A stretch of 47,956 nucleotides of DNA, taken from the NCBI GenBank assembly GCA_944322575.1, contig CALUPK010000013.1, forward strand, positions 1 to 47,956, read 5' to 3'. The DNA is from an uncultured Bacteroidales bacterium. GTDB lineage: Bacteria; Bacteroidota; Bacteroidia; Bacteroidales; UBA932. The notes beneath the pieces are model-generated. The model saw nothing but the letters and a program-made list of their open reading frames with translations. It had not been told where the DNA came from and ran no database searches. Both the position numbers and the translations under genes were made by a program. Below are positions 30,723 to 40,573 of this stretch, in pieces; the stretch's first letter is position 1, and the number at the start of each line of letters is the position of its first letter.

Positions 30723-32984
30723 ATGAAACGACTGCTTGCAATGAGCGCGGCTGCAATGATGGCAGCCACTGCAATGGCGGCCCCCGAAGTCGGGACACCC
30801 GCCAAGAGCGACAGCCTGAGCCTGCTGTCACCCGACAAGAGAATAGAACTCAACTTCTACCTGACCGACAAGGGCGAGCCCTTCTACTCCCTGAAATTCA
30901 ACGGCCAGAGCGTCATCGACGACAGCCGCCTGGGCTTCGAGATCCGCCACGAGGGCGGAGTCAGCGACATCCAGCCCTTCATGAACGGTTGGGAAACCAA
31001 GGAGACCAACACCGTCCTCCGTCCCTCCCAGATGCGCGAGGGTTTCATCCTCGACAGCTCCGCCCGCACAACAGTAGACTACACCTGGGAGACTGTCTGG
31101 GGCGAGGAGAGCCACATCCGCGACCACCACAACGAATTAGCCGTCTACCTCCGCCAGCCCATGAGCGCTGCATTCGGCACAGAGACAGACGGAGACCGCA
31201 CGATAGTCATCCGCTTCCGCCTCTTCAACGACGGCCTCGGCTTCCGCTATGAGTTCCCCAAGCAGAATACCCTCGGCTACTTCATTGTCCGCAACGAACT
31301 GACAGAGTTCACCTTCCATGAAGACCTCACCACCTTTTGGATAGCCGGTGACTACGACTCCAACGAGTTCATCCACGAGACCTCGCCCATGAGCCGGATC
31401 GCCGCCCTCTACCCGGACTTCGACCGCAGCGGCAACGCCTGCATCTGCCCCATGCCCGTACCCGGAGTCCAGACCCCGGTGATGTTCAAGCGTGACGGCG
31501 GCGGACTCTATGTCAATATCCATGAGGCAGCCTTAGTCAACTTCCCCGCCATGCAGCTTGAGGTACAGGACGCCGGTGAGGGCCGCACCAAGTTCGTCTC
31601 CCACCTCGTACCCGACGCCCTCGGCAACAGAGGCCACGTCCAGACACCCCAGACCACCCCCTGGAGAACCATAATCGTCACTGACAACGCTCCCGCCATC
31701 CTCGAGAGCCGTCTGATCCTCAACCTCAACGAGCCCTGCGCCATCGAGGACACCGACTGGATCCGTCCCCAGAAATTCGCAGGAGTATGGTGGCAGATGT
31801 TCGCCCCCGGACGCGGAACCTGGAGCTACACCAACGAGCCCAACGTCCAGCTCGGCATCACCGACTACACTAAGACCACCCCTAACGGCACCCACGCCGC
31901 CAACACCGAGAACGTCAAGAAATACATCGACTTCGCAGCCGCCAACAACATCCAGGGAGTCCTCGTCGAAGGCTGGAACCAGGGCTGGGAAGACTGGTTC
32001 GGCCAGTTCAAGGAATTCGTCTTCGACTTCCTCACCCCCTACCCCGACTTCGACGTAGTGGAGCTGAGAGAATACGCTAAGAGCAAGGGCGTCCAGCTCG
32101 TCATGCACCACGAGACCTCCGGCTCTACCCTCAACTACGAGCGCTACCTCGACCGCGCCTACCAGTTCATGAAGGACAACAACTACTCAGTCGTCAAGAG
32201 CGGCTATGTGGGTCCCATCATCCCCCGCGGCGCCCACCACTACGACCAGTCTACGGTCAACCACTTCCTGCACTGCATCAGGCGTGCCGCTGACTACGAA
32301 ATCATGATTGACGCCCACGAGCCCGTAAGGCCCACCGGACTGCACCGCACCTGGCCCAACTACTTAGCCGCCGAGTCCGCCCGCGGCACCGAATTCGAGT
32401 CCTCCGACGCTATAGGCAACCCTCCCGAGCACACCACCATCCTGCCCTTCACCCGCATCATGGGCGGCCCGATGGACTACACCCCCGGCATCTTCCAGCA
32501 GGATATGAAATACTACGACGAGAACGCCAAGGGCCACATTCACACGACCCTCGTCAAGCAGCTGGCCCTCTACGTAGTGCTCTACTCCCCCCTGCAGATG
32601 GTAGCCGACTTGCCAGAGAACTATGAGCGCTTCCCCGACGCCTTCACCTTCATCCGCAACGTGCCCACCGACTGGGACTACACCAAGGTGCTGGAGGCCG
32701 AGCCGGGTGACTACATCACCACCGCCCGCAAGGCCAAGGGCGAAGATAAATGGTACATCGGCGCCATCACTGACGAGAACGCCCGCACCGCCGTCATCGA
32801 CTTCTCCAAGCTCCCCCTGACCAAAGGCAAGAAATACAGCGCCACCATCTACGCTGACGGCGAGGACGCTTCCTGGGACGAGAATCCCCAGAGCTACAAG
32901 ATTTCCGAGACACTCATCACCTCGGACTCCAAATTGGAGATTCCCTTAGCCCGCAGCGGCGGAGTCGCTATCGAACTTCGTTAG
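30723..32984 (+). CDS. GH97-family alpha-glucosidase (SusB-like)
   Basis: 753 residues from ATG 30723, chosen because a signal peptide follows (MKRLLAMSAAAMMAATAMAA). The N-terminal beta-sandwich (about 30-290), the central TIM barrel with GVLVEGWNQGWEDWFG, and the C-terminal beta domain are those of GH97. DAHEPVRPTGLHRTWPN and the ESARGTEFES segment correspond to the Glu-bearing motifs of the inverting SusB subgroup, which releases glucose from alpha-glucans in the periplasm. No susC/susD pair or other carbohydrate gene is nearby. It overlaps the convergent peptidase gene by 17 bp. Confidence 0.93.
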   Translation: MKRLLAMSAAAMMAATAMAAPEVGTPAKSDSLSLLSPDKRIELNFYLTDKGEPFYSLKFNGQSVIDDSRLGFEIRHEGGVSDIQPFMNGWETKETNTVLRPSQMREGFILDSSARTTVDYTWETVWGEESHIRDHHNELAVYLRQPMSAAFGTETDGDRTIVIRFRLFNDGLGFRYEFPKQNTLGYFIVRNELTEFTFHEDLTTFWIAGDYDSNEFIHETSPMSRIAALYPDFDRSGNACICPMPVPGVQTPVMFKRDGGGLYVNIHEAALVNFPAMQLEVQDAGEGRTKFVSHLVPDALGNRGHVQTPQTTPWRTIIVTDNAPAILESRLILNLNEPCAIEDTDWIRPQKFAGVWWQMFAPGRGTWSYTNEPNVQLGITDYTKTTPNGTHAANTENVKKYIDFAAANNIQGVLVEGWNQGWEDWFGQFKEFVFDFLTPYPDFDVVELREYAKSKGVQLVMHHETSGSTLNYERYLDRAYQFMKDNNYSVVKSGYVGPIIPRGAHHYDQSTVNHFLHCIRRAADYEIMIDAHEPVRPTGLHRTWPNYLAAESARGTEFESSDAIGNPPEHTTILPFTRIMGGPMDYTPGIFQQDMKYYDENAKGHIHTTLVKQLALYVVLYSPLQMVADLPENYERFPDAFTFIRNVPTDWDYTKVLEAEPGDYITTARKAKGEDKWYIGAITDENARTAVIDFSKLPLTKGKKYSATIYADGEDASWDENPQSYKISETLITSDSKLEIPLARSGGVAIELR

Positions 32985-34572
32985 CCCACCAGGCGGCAGT
33001 GAGCTTTTCGCCCGTGGCACGGCTGATCATCTCGTTCCAGGGATACAGCTTGCCAGGGGCGAAAATGTTTTCTGTCAGCCAGCGGCCGACTTCGGGGCAG
33101 CCGGTGTAGGAGTCGAAGGCCATATCTCCGCTCCTGGTGATGTTCTCCACGATGTAATGGTGCATCTGCGAGGCGAAGAGCTCGCCCATCTGGTAGTTAT
33201 GGTAGTAGCAGGGATAGAGGGCAATGTGGATCTTCGCGGCCCAGTCCGGCTCGTCGCGGCCATTGGGGTACGTGAGCTGCTGATATTTCTCAACTAAGCT
33301 GCGCCACAAGGCATTGAGGTCCTGCTCCGGGTCAGCGTACATGGCCTTCTCAAAGCGGTAGACCACCTGCATGAAGCGGGACTGAACGAGCTGGCTCAGG
33401 CGGGCCGAGCGGCGGCAGTCAGGAGCAATGCGCTCTGCTTCCTCGGCCGGTATTCCGAGGTTGAGCCGCATCCACTCCGGGTTGCGCGACAGGCGGCCGA
33501 ACATCATGGCCACGCCCTCGGTGGTGAAAATACCGGCGGCCTCCCTCAGCAGGAAAGGCAGTTCGGGGTTGGCATCATGCCCGGCACTGTAGGCGGCATG
33601 GCCGAACTCGTGCAGCATGGTCTCCATCCACCGCTCGTTGTCGGTAAGGTTGCACAGCACCCGCACATCCCCCATGCAGTCCATGTCGATACAGAAGGCG
33701 TGCTGGTTCTTGCCCTCGCGGGGATAGAGGTCGCTGCGGCGGAGCATAGGCTCCACATCTATGCCGATACTGCGGTAATAGTCCACAGTCAGCCGCTCTA
33801 TGTCCCTGCCCTTGTAGTAACTGTCGAAGTCCACCGGATACAGATCCGGCGCCTCCTGGAAGAAGCGTCCCTGATAATGCCAGGGCCTCAGTTCACTCCG
33901 GTCAATGCCGCAGCGCCGGGCCATCGCCCCGTCCAGCTCCTCCTTCACGGCGGCGAAGCTGTCGCGGGAGAGGGCTTCCACCTCGTTCATAAGCAGCTCC
34001 ACCTCCCGGGGCTTCTCCCCGCTGAGCATCAGGCTCATCGAGTGATAATTGGTAAATCCGAGGGCATCCGCAAGCTGATTGCGCAACCGCACGACTTCTA
34101 TGATATCGCCTGCCACCTCCCGGCCCACCGCCTTGTGCGCCTCCCAGACATCCCGCAGCTCCGCTGAATCAGCGGAGGTCCGCAGCAGCCGTTCCACCTC
34201 ATTGTCATTGATCCTGCTGCCGCGGAAATCCGCCCGGAAGGCGGCATACTTCCGCTCGAGGACCGTCTCCTTCTCAATGATGGCACAGAGGAGGGACTTG
34301 TCGGCCTGACGGGCGAGAAAACTGCTGTACAGCTCATCTATCTGCCGCCGCAGCAGAGGCTCCGTAACACTCCCCGACTCCTTGATCCGGTGCAGTTCCT
34401 CAAAGGTCCTGCTGTCTGAGAAGAGTTCCGCTATTTTCTTGTTTATCTCCGTATACCGGTCGAATGCGGCGGGACTTCCTGTAGTCGTCCCCTCCCAATA
34501 AGCCTCGGACGAGGCCCTGACTAACGGTGCATACGCAGCCACTGTCCTTTCGATAATTTCCTGTAACTCCAT
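32968..34572 (-). CDS. M3/M2-type zinc metallopeptidase
   Basis: 534 residues from ATG 34572; an earlier Met at 34608 would add 12 unrelated residues. The zinc motif is HEFGH at 321-325 in ETMLHEFGHAAYSAGHD, with the third ligand Glu 352 in GIFTTEGVAMMF. The largely helical body and the NLGIPAEEAERI and YNHNYQMGELFASQ-like (here YYHNYQMGELFASQ) segments fit the gluzincin group of M3 oligopeptidases and M2 ACE-like enzymes. No signal peptide, so cytoplasmic cleavage of short peptides is likely. It is the last gene of the minus-strand ribosomal-protein block. Confidence 0.85.
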   Translation of the reverse strand: MELQEIIERTVAAYAPLVRASSEAYWEGTTTGSPAAFDRYTEINKKIAELFSDSRTFEELHRIKESGSVTEPLLRRQIDELYSSFLARQADKSLLCAIIEKETVLERKYAAFRADFRGSRINDNEVERLLRTSADSAELRDVWEAHKAVGREVAGDIIEVVRLRNQLADALGFTNYHSMSLMLSGEKPREVELLMNEVEALSRDSFAAVKEELDGAMARRCGIDRSELRPWHYQGRFFQEAPDLYPVDFDSYYKGRDIERLTVDYYRSIGIDVEPMLRRSDLYPREGKNQHAFCIDMDCMGDVRVLCNLTDNERWMETMLHEFGHAAYSAGHDANPELPFLLREAAGIFTTEGVAMMFGRLSRNPEWMRLNLGIPAEEAERIAPDCRRSARLSQLVQSRFMQVVYRFEKAMYADPEQDLNALWRSLVEKYQQLTYPNGRDEPDWAAKIHIALYPCYYHNYQMGELFASQMHHYIVENITRSGDMAFDSYTGCPEVGRWLTENIFAPGKLYPWNEMISRATGEKLTAAWWANEVR

Positions 34573-34635
34573 AAGCGTAAAACAAAAACAGGGTGTCGTT
34601 ACCGGCACCCCGTCTATGATATTAACCCATTAAAA

Positions 34636-34797
34636 TTATTTCTTCTCGAAAAATTCCTTTGTACGGTCGGTAGCTACGAAATCCTCTTTGAAGATGTAGG
34701 CACCGGTACGGTCAGATTTTTCCATTCTGATACATTTGACAAATGTCCTCTTGGAGGCCTTGTCGCCGCTGAAGGTTGCAACCGCTTTCTTTGCCAT
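34636..34797 (-). CDS. DUF4295 small protein (ribosome-associated context)
   Basis: 53 residues, starting MAKKAVATFSGDKASKRTFV and ending KEFFEKK. It matches the small basic DUF4295 family found in Bacteroidetes directly after rpmB and rpmG, as here (11 bp after rpmG). The Lys-rich composition and conserved operon position suggest a ribosome-associated role; this is inference. The gene is too short for ordinary ORF thresholds. Confidence 0.88.
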   Translation of the reverse strand: MAKKAVATFSGDKASKRTFVKCIRMEKSDRTGAYIFKEDFVATDRTKEFFEKK

Positions 34798-34808
34798 ATG
34801 CTTATAAT

Positions 34809-34997
34809 TTATTTAATTTCTTTGTGAACTGTTACTCTGCGGAGGTAAGGATTGTATTTCTTACGCTCGAGACGGTCAGGAGTGTTCTTTTTGTTCTTGG
34901 TGGTGATATAACGGGAGATTCCGGGAACTCCGCTGTCCTTCTGCTCGGTGCACTCGAGGATCACCTGTACTCTGTTGCCTTTTGCTTTCTTTGCCAT
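34809..34997 (-). CDS. rpmG: 50S ribosomal protein L33
   Basis: 62 residues: [20 protein letters not shown], then [29 protein letters not shown]. That is the full L33 pattern. The paired zinc cysteines of the C+ form are absent (one Cys only), so this is a zinc-free type. It lies between rpmB (15 bp) and the DUF4295 gene. Confidence 0.97.
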   Translation of the reverse strand: MAKKAKGNRVQVILECTEQKDSGVPGISRYITTKNKKNTPDRLERKKYNPYLRRVTVHKEIK

Positions 34998-35012
34998 GAT
35001 AAGTATCCTCCG

Positions 35013-35255
35013 TTAATAAATGTCGATTAAACCTTTTTCCTGAGCGGCCTTCAGAGTGGCTGCGAGACCGTTCTTGTTGATGGTCCTCATGCCGGCAGCA
35101 GAGACCTTCAGAGTGACAAATCTGTTCTCCTCCTCGAGCCAGAAGCGCTTAACCTTCAGGTTGGGAGCGAACTCGCGTTTCGTACGACGCTTGGAGTGGG
35201 AAACGTTGTTTCCGATCACCCTCTTCTTTCCAGTTACTTGACAAACACGTGCCAT
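35013..35255 (-). CDS. rpmB: 50S ribosomal protein L28
   Basis: 80 residues: [38 protein letters not shown] and a C-terminal [16 protein letters not shown]. These are the normal L28 features. First gene of the rpmB-rpmG-DUF4295 trio. Confidence 0.97.
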   Translation of the reverse strand: MARVCQVTGKKRVIGNNVSHSKRRTKREFAPNLKVKRFWLEEENRFVTLKVSAAGMRTINKNGLAATLKAAQEKGLIDIY

Positions 35256-35331
35256 ATATTTTTTCCTATTTTATTTCTAATTTTTCAAAGGGCTGCAAAT
35301 ATCCCCTTTTTTTCTTTAAATTCCAAATTTT

Positions 35332-36669
35332 TTATACAAACTTCAACAATCGGTTCCATCTGATATTCCGAGGGAAAGGTTTGTTGAGATCCTTCGAGAA
35401 CCATACCACGCGGGGTTTACCGACTATGTGGTTCTCGGGAACGAAGCCCCAGTAGCGGGAGTCGAGAGAGTTGTGCCTGTTGTCACCCATCATGAAATAG
35501 TAATCCATCTCAAATGTGTAGGTCTCAGCAGGCATCCCGTCAATCAGGATGGTACTGTCCTGAACCTCAAGTGTATGTCCCTCATAGACGCTGATAATCC
35601 TGCGGTAGAGGGGGAGGTTCTCCAATGTCAGGGTCACGCTGTCACCTTTTGCCGGAACATAAATGGGACCGTAGTTGTCCCTCGTCCACCGGAAGTTCTC
35701 CGCAAAGGGGAAAAGCATCAGGTAAGAGTCCGGATAATCGGGAGGATATACATCCACGTTGCGCGTACACTGCTTGACATTGGCGACAGCCTGTATCTTC
35801 CGTACACCTTCAGCAGTCAGGGACATTGCCGGATAACCCGGCAGATCCGCATCGAACCAAAGGCCTGCCGCCTGTACTCCGGCATCCTCGAGAATCTTGG
35901 GATTGATAGAGGAGCCTGTAGTCTCGACCGCGTAGGTGTTCTGTATTCCGGGGTATGTGTCGATGGACTCTCCGTTGACGAAAGCCTCTCCGTCACGCAC
36001 CGTAAGGGTGTCCCCGGCGACAGCCACACATCTCTTCACATAGTTGTCCTCCTTGTCCACGGGCCTTACGATCAAGGGACCGTAGGTCTTCTCGGTGTAC
36101 TCCCTGCCGTTGAACCGCACGTGCGTGTAGTAATCATCGGCGGGCAGTTTGGAGAGGACCGTATCTCCGTGAGGGAAGTTGAACACCACGATATCTCCGC
36201 GCTTAACGTGTCCGAAACCGGCTAAACGTCTGTAATCGCGCTTGATGAGGTCGGAATATGACTTCTTCCCGAATATCGTGTTGTGGACAAAAGGTATGGA
36301 AAGAGGTCTCTCGGGCAGTTTGGGGCCATAGGCCAGCTTGCCTACAAACAAGTAGTCACCTGTCATCAAGGTACTCTCCATCGACGAGGAGGGTATCCGG
36401 AATGCCTGAAGGATGAAGATGTTGAGAGGTACTACTACGATGACGGCGAAGATGATGGCATCGAGCCAGTCAAGCCAGACATTGTGCTTTTCCCCCTCCT
36501 TGTAGTTCTTCTTCCAGAATGCCCACTTTACCTTTTTGGTGATAAAGATATCGAAAATCACTATCAGGCCTAAAAGCCACCAGTAATTTCCGAGCCATAT
36601 CACCCATAGGAGATAGAGGACACCCCAGACTCCGAAACGGAACCACTTATTATGCAGGAGCTCTTTCAC
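35332..36669 (-). CDS. lepB: Signal peptidase I (long Bacteroidetes form)
   Basis: 445 residues. Two or three N-terminal membrane segments (about 12-42 and 70-90) precede the catalytic Ser 96 in RIPSSSMEST. The general base Lys 212 is in YVKRCVAVAGD, and box E is MGDNRHNSLDSRYWGFVP. Between the Lys region and box E is a large insert (about 225-365), which makes the enzyme longer than the E. coli protein. It removes signal peptides from Sec substrates at the outer face of the inner membrane. The gene starts 15 bp after rplT, so it belongs to the translation operon. Confidence 0.94.
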   Translation of the reverse strand: MKELLHNKWFRFGVWGVLYLLWVIWLGNYWWLLGLIVIFDIFITKKVKWAFWKKNYKEGEKHNVWLDWLDAIIFAVIVVVPLNIFILQAFRIPSSSMESTLMTGDYLFVGKLAYGPKLPERPLSIPFVHNTIFGKKSYSDLIKRDYRRLAGFGHVKRGDIVVFNFPHGDTVLSKLPADDYYTHVRFNGREYTEKTYGPLIVRPVDKEDNYVKRCVAVAGDTLTVRDGEAFVNGESIDTYPGIQNTYAVETTGSSINPKILEDAGVQAAGLWFDADLPGYPAMSLTAEGVRKIQAVANVKQCTRNVDVYPPDYPDSYLMLFPFAENFRWTRDNYGPIYVPAKGDSVTLTLENLPLYRRIISVYEGHTLEVQDSTILIDGMPAETYTFEMDYYFMMGDNRHNSLDSRYWGFVPENHIVGKPRVVWFSKDLNKPFPRNIRWNRLLKFV

Positions 36670-36684
36670 GTGCTGTTAAGGCTG

Positions 36685-37032
36685 CTACTTCTTCACAGAG
36701 TTGATCACTGCCTCGAAAGCCTGAGGATTGTTCAGGGCGAGGTCAGCCAGCACCTTACGGTTGAGACCCACGTTCTGCTTTGCGAGAGCGCCGATGAACT
36801 GGGAGTAGTTCATACCGTGCTCGCGGGCAGCGGCATTGATACGCTGAATCCAAAGCGAACGGAAGTTGCGTTTCTTAGCTTTACGGTCGCGGTATGCGTA
36901 ACCCAAACCTTTCTCATAGGTATTCTTGGCTACGGTCCAGACATTCTTCCTGGCGAGGAAGTTACCGCGGGTCTGTTTGAGAATTTTCTTACGGCGTGCT
37001 CTTGAAGCCACCGAATTCACTGATCTTGGCAT
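36685..37032 (-). CDS. rplT: 50S ribosomal protein L20
   Basis: 115 residues, with the L20 pattern: [40 protein letters not shown] and [20 protein letters not shown]. It binds 23S rRNA early in 50S assembly. Third gene of the infC-rpmI-rplT series, where L20 often represses its own operon. Confidence 0.98.
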   Translation of the reverse strand: MPRSVNSVASRARRKKILKQTRGNFLARKNVWTVAKNTYEKGLGYAYRDRKAKKRNFRSLWIQRINAAAREHGMNYSQFIGALAKQNVGLNRKVLADLALNNPQAFEAVINSVKK

Positions 37033-37123
37033 ACTACACTTTTGATTTTTAAGAATGTCAGCGCTCCCCCCTTACGGGAGACTTATTCTGCTGTGCATTC
37101 AGTTAAACAATAAATTAATGAAC

Positions 37124-37318
37124 TTAGGCGACAATCATTTCTTTGATCCTCTTGGTGTCACATGCATCTGCAATGACCACCTTGTTGAGGTTCCTTTTCT
37201 GCTTTGTCGTCTTCTTGGTGAGAATGTGGCTGTGGTAAGCGTGTCTTCTCTTCACTTTTCCAGTTCCGGTAAGCACGAAGCGCTTTTTGGCACCGGAGTT
37301 GGTCTTCATTTTGGGCAT
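37124..37318 (-). CDS. rpmI: 50S ribosomal protein L35
   Basis: 64 residues: [40 protein letters not shown] and [20 protein letters not shown]. Typical L35. It sits between infC (45 bp) and rplT (91 bp). The latter gap includes a small CTCCC/GGGAG hairpin at 37064-37080. Confidence 0.98.
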   Translation of the reverse strand: MPKMKTNSGAKKRFVLTGTGKVKRRHAYHSHILTKKTTKQKRNLNKVVIADACDTKRIKEMIVA

Positions 37319-37363
37319 TGTTACAATAAATTTAGTTAAACTATTAAAAACGTTACAAAACGG

Positions 37364-37996
37364 TTATTTCTTCTTTACAGGAGCGATCATCATTATCATC
37401 CTCTTTCCCTCCAACTTGGGCATCTGCTCTGCCTTGCCGTACTCCTCGAGCTCGAGGGCGAAGCGCAGCAGGAGCTTCTCGCCCTGCTCGGAGAAGAGAA
37501 TCGAGCGGCCGCGGAAGAACACATAAGCCTTGACCTTCGAGCCTTCCTGCAGGAAGTTGATGGCGTGCTTGAGCTTGAACTGGAAGTCGTGCTCGTCTGT
37601 GTTCGGTCCGAAGCGGATCTCCTTTATCACCACCTTGGAGGCGTTGGACTTCATCTCCTTCGCCTTCTTTTTCTGCTGATAGACATACTTCTGGTAGTCT
37701 ATGATCTTGCAGACCGGGGGATCCACCTTGGAGGAGATCTCCACCAAATCCAGTTCGAGGCTCTCAGCCAGCCTCAGGGCCTCCCGCAATGGATAGATAC
37801 CGGGCTGGGGAATATTGTCTCCCACGAGCCTTACCTTAGGTGCCGTGATCTCGTCATTGACCTTGGGACCATCGTCTTTCCGGTTGTCTGACTGACGGTT
37901 GCCCATTCCATTGTTGTTACGGCCCTCATTGTGCTGCTGCGGTGCAGCGGGCCGAGGAGCGCCCGTAAAGGGGCGCTTTTTGACTGGTGTTGCGAT
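37364..37996 (-). CDS. infC: Translation initiation factor IF-3, probably with an AUC start
   Basis: 210 residues if started at ATC 37996. The conserved body (from [16 protein letters not shown] to the C-terminal [11 protein letters not shown]) includes [10 protein letters not shown] and [20 protein letters not shown]. The first ATG (37906) has no ribosome-binding site. Thirty codons earlier in frame, ATC 37996 lies 8 bases after a perfect AGGAGG (38010-38005 on the minus strand) and would add a Lys/Pro/Asn-rich extension, [15 protein letters not shown].... Rare AUU/AUC starts let IF-3 control its own synthesis in E. coli. It lies 20 bp after thrS. Confidence 0.93.
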   Translation of the reverse strand: MATPVKKRPFTGAPRPAAPQQHNEGRNNNGMGNRQSDNRKDDGPKVNDEITAPKVRLVGDNIPQPGIYPLREALRLAESLELDLVEISSKVDPPVCKIIDYQKYVYQQKKKAKEMKSNASKVVIKEIRFGPNTDEHDFQFKLKHAINFLQEGSKVKAYVFFRGRSILFSEQGEKLLLRFALELEEYGKAEQMPKLEGKRMIMMIAPVKKK

Positions 37997-38004
37997 AAAG
38001 TTGT

Positions 38005-38010
38005 CCTCCT
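38005..38010 (-). promoter_or_regulatory. Strong Shine-Dalgarno for infC
   Basis: AGGAGG on the minus strand, 8 bases before the proposed ATC start. Such a complete SD is rare in Bacteroidetes genes and decides the start codon. Confidence 0.75.
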
Positions 38011-38016
38011 AAACTT

Positions 38017-39951
38017 TTAGTTAATCATATTTTTTACTTCCTCGTTGACTTTCGCAGCGAACTCTTCGGGAGTCATCGAGCCCTGATCGCCCTCGCCCTG
38101 ACGGCGTACAGAGACGGTTCCGTTCTCGGCCTCCTTCTCGCCGACCACCAGCAGGAAGGGGATGCGCTTGAGCTCGTTCTCCCTGATTTTCTTGCCGATA
38201 GTCTCGTTGCGTTCGTCAATCGAGGCGCGAATATCGTAATTATTAAGCAATTCGCAAACTTTTTTTGCGTAATCGTTGTATTTTTCGCTGATGGGCAGCA
38301 CCACTGCCTGCTCGGGTGTGAGCCACAGAGGGAACTTGCCGCCGGTGTGCTCGATGAGCACTGCCACGAACCTCTCCATAGAGCCGAAGGGGGCGCGGTG
38401 AATCATCACGGGGCGGTACTTCTTGTCATCGGCACCGGTGTACTCGAGCTCGAAGCGCTCGGGCAGGTTGTAGTCCACCTGGATGGTACCCAGCTGCCAG
38501 CGGCGGCCGATGGCGTCCTTGACCATGAAGTCCAGCTTGGGACCGTAGAATGCGGCCTCACCGTACTCCACGATGGTCTTCAGGCCCTTCTCCTCGGCGG
38601 CTTCGATGATGGCCCGCTCGGCCTTCTCCCAGTTCTCGTCGGTACCTATATACTTACTGCGGTCGTTCTTGTCGCGCAGGGATACCTGAGCGATATACTC
38701 GTCGAAATTGAGGGTCTTGAAAATGTAGAGCACGATGTCGATTACCTTGCAGAACTCCTCCTTGAGCTGGTCGGGACGGCAGTAGATGTGTGCGTCGTCC
38801 TGTGTGAAGCCGCGCACGCGGGTCAGACCGTGCAGCTCGCCGCTCTGCTCGTAGCGGTACACCGTTCCGAACTCGGCTAAGCGGATGGGCAGATCCTTGT
38901 ATGAATGGGGCTTGCTGCGGTATATCTCGCAGTGGTGAGGGCAGTTCATGGGCTTCAGGAGGAACTCCTCTCCCTCCTGGGGTGTGGTGATGGGACGGAA
39001 GGAGTCAGCTCCGTACTTGGCATAGTGGCCGGATGTCACGTAAAGCTCCTTCTGACCGATGTGGGGAGTGATTACAGGCAGATAGCCGTAGTCCTTCTGC
39101 ACCTTGCGCAGGAACTGCTCGAGACGCTCGCGGAGAGCGGCGCCCTTAGGCAGCCACAGAGGCAGACCGGCTCCCACTCTCGAGGAGAATGTAAAGAGCT
39201 CCAGCTCCTTGCCTATCTTGCGGTGGTCCCTCTTCTTAGCCTCCTCCATCAGGGCAATGTACTCGTCGAGCAGCTTCTTCTGGGGGAAGGTGATACCGTA
39301 GATACGGGTGAGCATCTTGTTGTGCTCGTCACCCCTCCAGTAAGCTCCGGCGATGGAGGTCAGCTTGACGGCCTTGATGACCGAGGTGTCCCTCAGATGG
39401 GGTCCGCGGCACAGGTCGGTGAAGCTGCCGTTGGTATAGAAGGTGATAGTACCGTCCTCGAGACCTCCGATAAGGTCACACTTGTACTCGTCGCCTTTCT
39501 TAGTATAGGTGTCCATGGCCTCGGCCTTGGATACTTCCTTTCGTACGAAATGCTGTTTCTGGCGGGCCAGCTCTATCATCTTGTCCTCGATCTTCTTGAG
39601 GTCCGAGTCGGTGATGGTCCTGTCTCCCAGATCCACGTCATAGTAGAATCCGTTCTCGATCGAAGGACCGATACCGAACTTGATGCCGGGATAGAGCAGC
39701 TCTAAGGCCTCGGCCATCAGATGGGACGACGAGTGCCAGAACGTGGACTTGGCCTCCTGGTCCTCCCATTTGTGCAGCTTGAGCTCTCCGCTCTCGTTCA
39801 GGGGAAGCTCAAGGTCGATTATCTTTCCGTTGAATGATGCTGCAAGTACCTCGCTTGCAAGGCGCGGAGAGATCTGCTCCGCGATCTGAAAAGGAGTGAT
39901 ACCCTTCTCGTAACTTCTGACACTGCCGTCAGGAAATTTTATATCTATCAT
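38017..39951 (-). CDS. thrS: Threonyl-tRNA synthetase
   Basis: 644 residues from ATG 39951, giving the usual TGS domain start [17 protein letters not shown]. The editing domain has the [17 protein letters not shown] motif. The class II catalytic core has [20 protein letters not shown] and RHEH-type loop, with Cys/His zinc ligands and a C-terminal anticodon domain. It charges tRNA-Thr. First gene of the thrS-infC-rpmI-rplT-lepB series. Promoter elements overlap those of the divergent DUF4199 gene. Confidence 0.98.
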   Translation of the reverse strand: MIDIKFPDGSVRSYEKGITPFQIAEQISPRLASEVLAASFNGKIIDLELPLNESGELKLHKWEDQEAKSTFWHSSSHLMAEALELLYPGIKFGIGPSIENGFYYDVDLGDRTITDSDLKKIEDKMIELARQKQHFVRKEVSKAEAMDTYTKKGDEYKCDLIGGLEDGTITFYTNGSFTDLCRGPHLRDTSVIKAVKLTSIAGAYWRGDEHNKMLTRIYGITFPQKKLLDEYIALMEEAKKRDHRKIGKELELFTFSSRVGAGLPLWLPKGAALRERLEQFLRKVQKDYGYLPVITPHIGQKELYVTSGHYAKYGADSFRPITTPQEGEEFLLKPMNCPHHCEIYRSKPHSYKDLPIRLAEFGTVYRYEQSGELHGLTRVRGFTQDDAHIYCRPDQLKEEFCKVIDIVLYIFKTLNFDEYIAQVSLRDKNDRSKYIGTDENWEKAERAIIEAAEEKGLKTIVEYGEAAFYGPKLDFMVKDAIGRRWQLGTIQVDYNLPERFELEYTGADDKKYRPVMIHRAPFGSMERFVAVLIEHTGGKFPLWLTPEQAVVLPISEKYNDYAKKVCELLNNYDIRASIDERNETIGKKIRENELKRIPFLLVVGEKEAENGTVSVRRQGEGDQGSMTPEEFAAKVNEEVKNMIN

Positions 39952-39976
39952 AATAGGATAAATTTTCGGTTCACTG

Positions 39977-40026
39977 TTGTTTTTCCAAACTGCAAAATTA
40001 CTAAATTTGCAGTCAAATCCAACAAA
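39977..40026. promoter_or_regulatory. Overlapping divergent promoters of thrS and the DUF4199 gene
   Basis: Plus: TTG near 39977, 22 bases, TAAATTTG (40002-40009). Minus: TTTG (40026-40023), 22 bases, TAATTTTG (40000-39993). The two -7 boxes are one base apart, so polymerases could exclude each other. Confidence 0.6.
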
Positions 40027-40033
40027 TTCCACA

Positions 40034-40567
40034 ATGAACTACAAACTTAACTGGTCCGAAGCCGCCAAATACGGCCTGATACTCGCAAGTGTCTCCGTTG
40101 TAATAAATCTTGTCCTTAGCCTGTTCCAGCTTCCCGGCTTCCTCAGCACCCTTCTCAAAGCTGTAAAACTCTGCGCATCCGTCTATATCGTATACTATGC
40201 CATGAGGCGCAACGCAGACTCCTGGGACTATGTCAGATACGGCCAGTCCTTCGGCTACGGAATGGTGGTCTGCACCCTCTCCGCTATAGTATGCACCCTG
40301 TTCGTACTGCTGACCTATACCGTATTCATCCCAGGCTCACTCACCGAGATGCTCGACCAGATATTCCAGACATACGAGTCGATGGGCATAGCCGGCATGA
40401 TGGACTACGACGCCTTAGCCCGTTCGATGCCAGTCATTCTGGTCGTATCCCAGCTCATAGGATGCATCATCTGTGGCCTCATCGTATGCGCCATAGTGGC
40501 CACGATAGCCAAGAAGACCGACTCCAACCCTTTCAGTGACTCAGGCTCTACTGACTCAGAAGAATAA
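40034..40567 (+). CDS. DUF4199 membrane protein
   Basis: 177 residues from ATG 40034. Four hydrophobic segments are visible (about 12-33, 38-56, 78-102, 140-163), with the family-type [19 protein letters not shown] between the second and third. DUF4199 proteins are common in Bacteroidetes next to polyprenyl-phosphate glycosyltransferases, as here (6 bp to the next gene). A membrane partner role is possible; the function is unknown. Confidence 0.8.
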   Translation: MNYKLNWSEAAKYGLILASVSVVINLVLSLFQLPGFLSTLLKAVKLCASVYIVYYAMRRNADSWDYVRYGQSFGYGMVVCTLSAIVCTLFVLLTYTVFIPGSLTEMLDQIFQTYESMGIAGMMDYDALARSMPVILVVSQLIGCIICGLIVCAIVATIAKKTDSNPFSDSGSTDSEE

Positions 40568-40573
40568 ACCGAC

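Noticed and set aside
38347-39705. Two long plus-strand frames opposite thrS
   Set aside because: Shadows of thrS; composition dominated by Leu/Val/Gly as typical of antisense frames.
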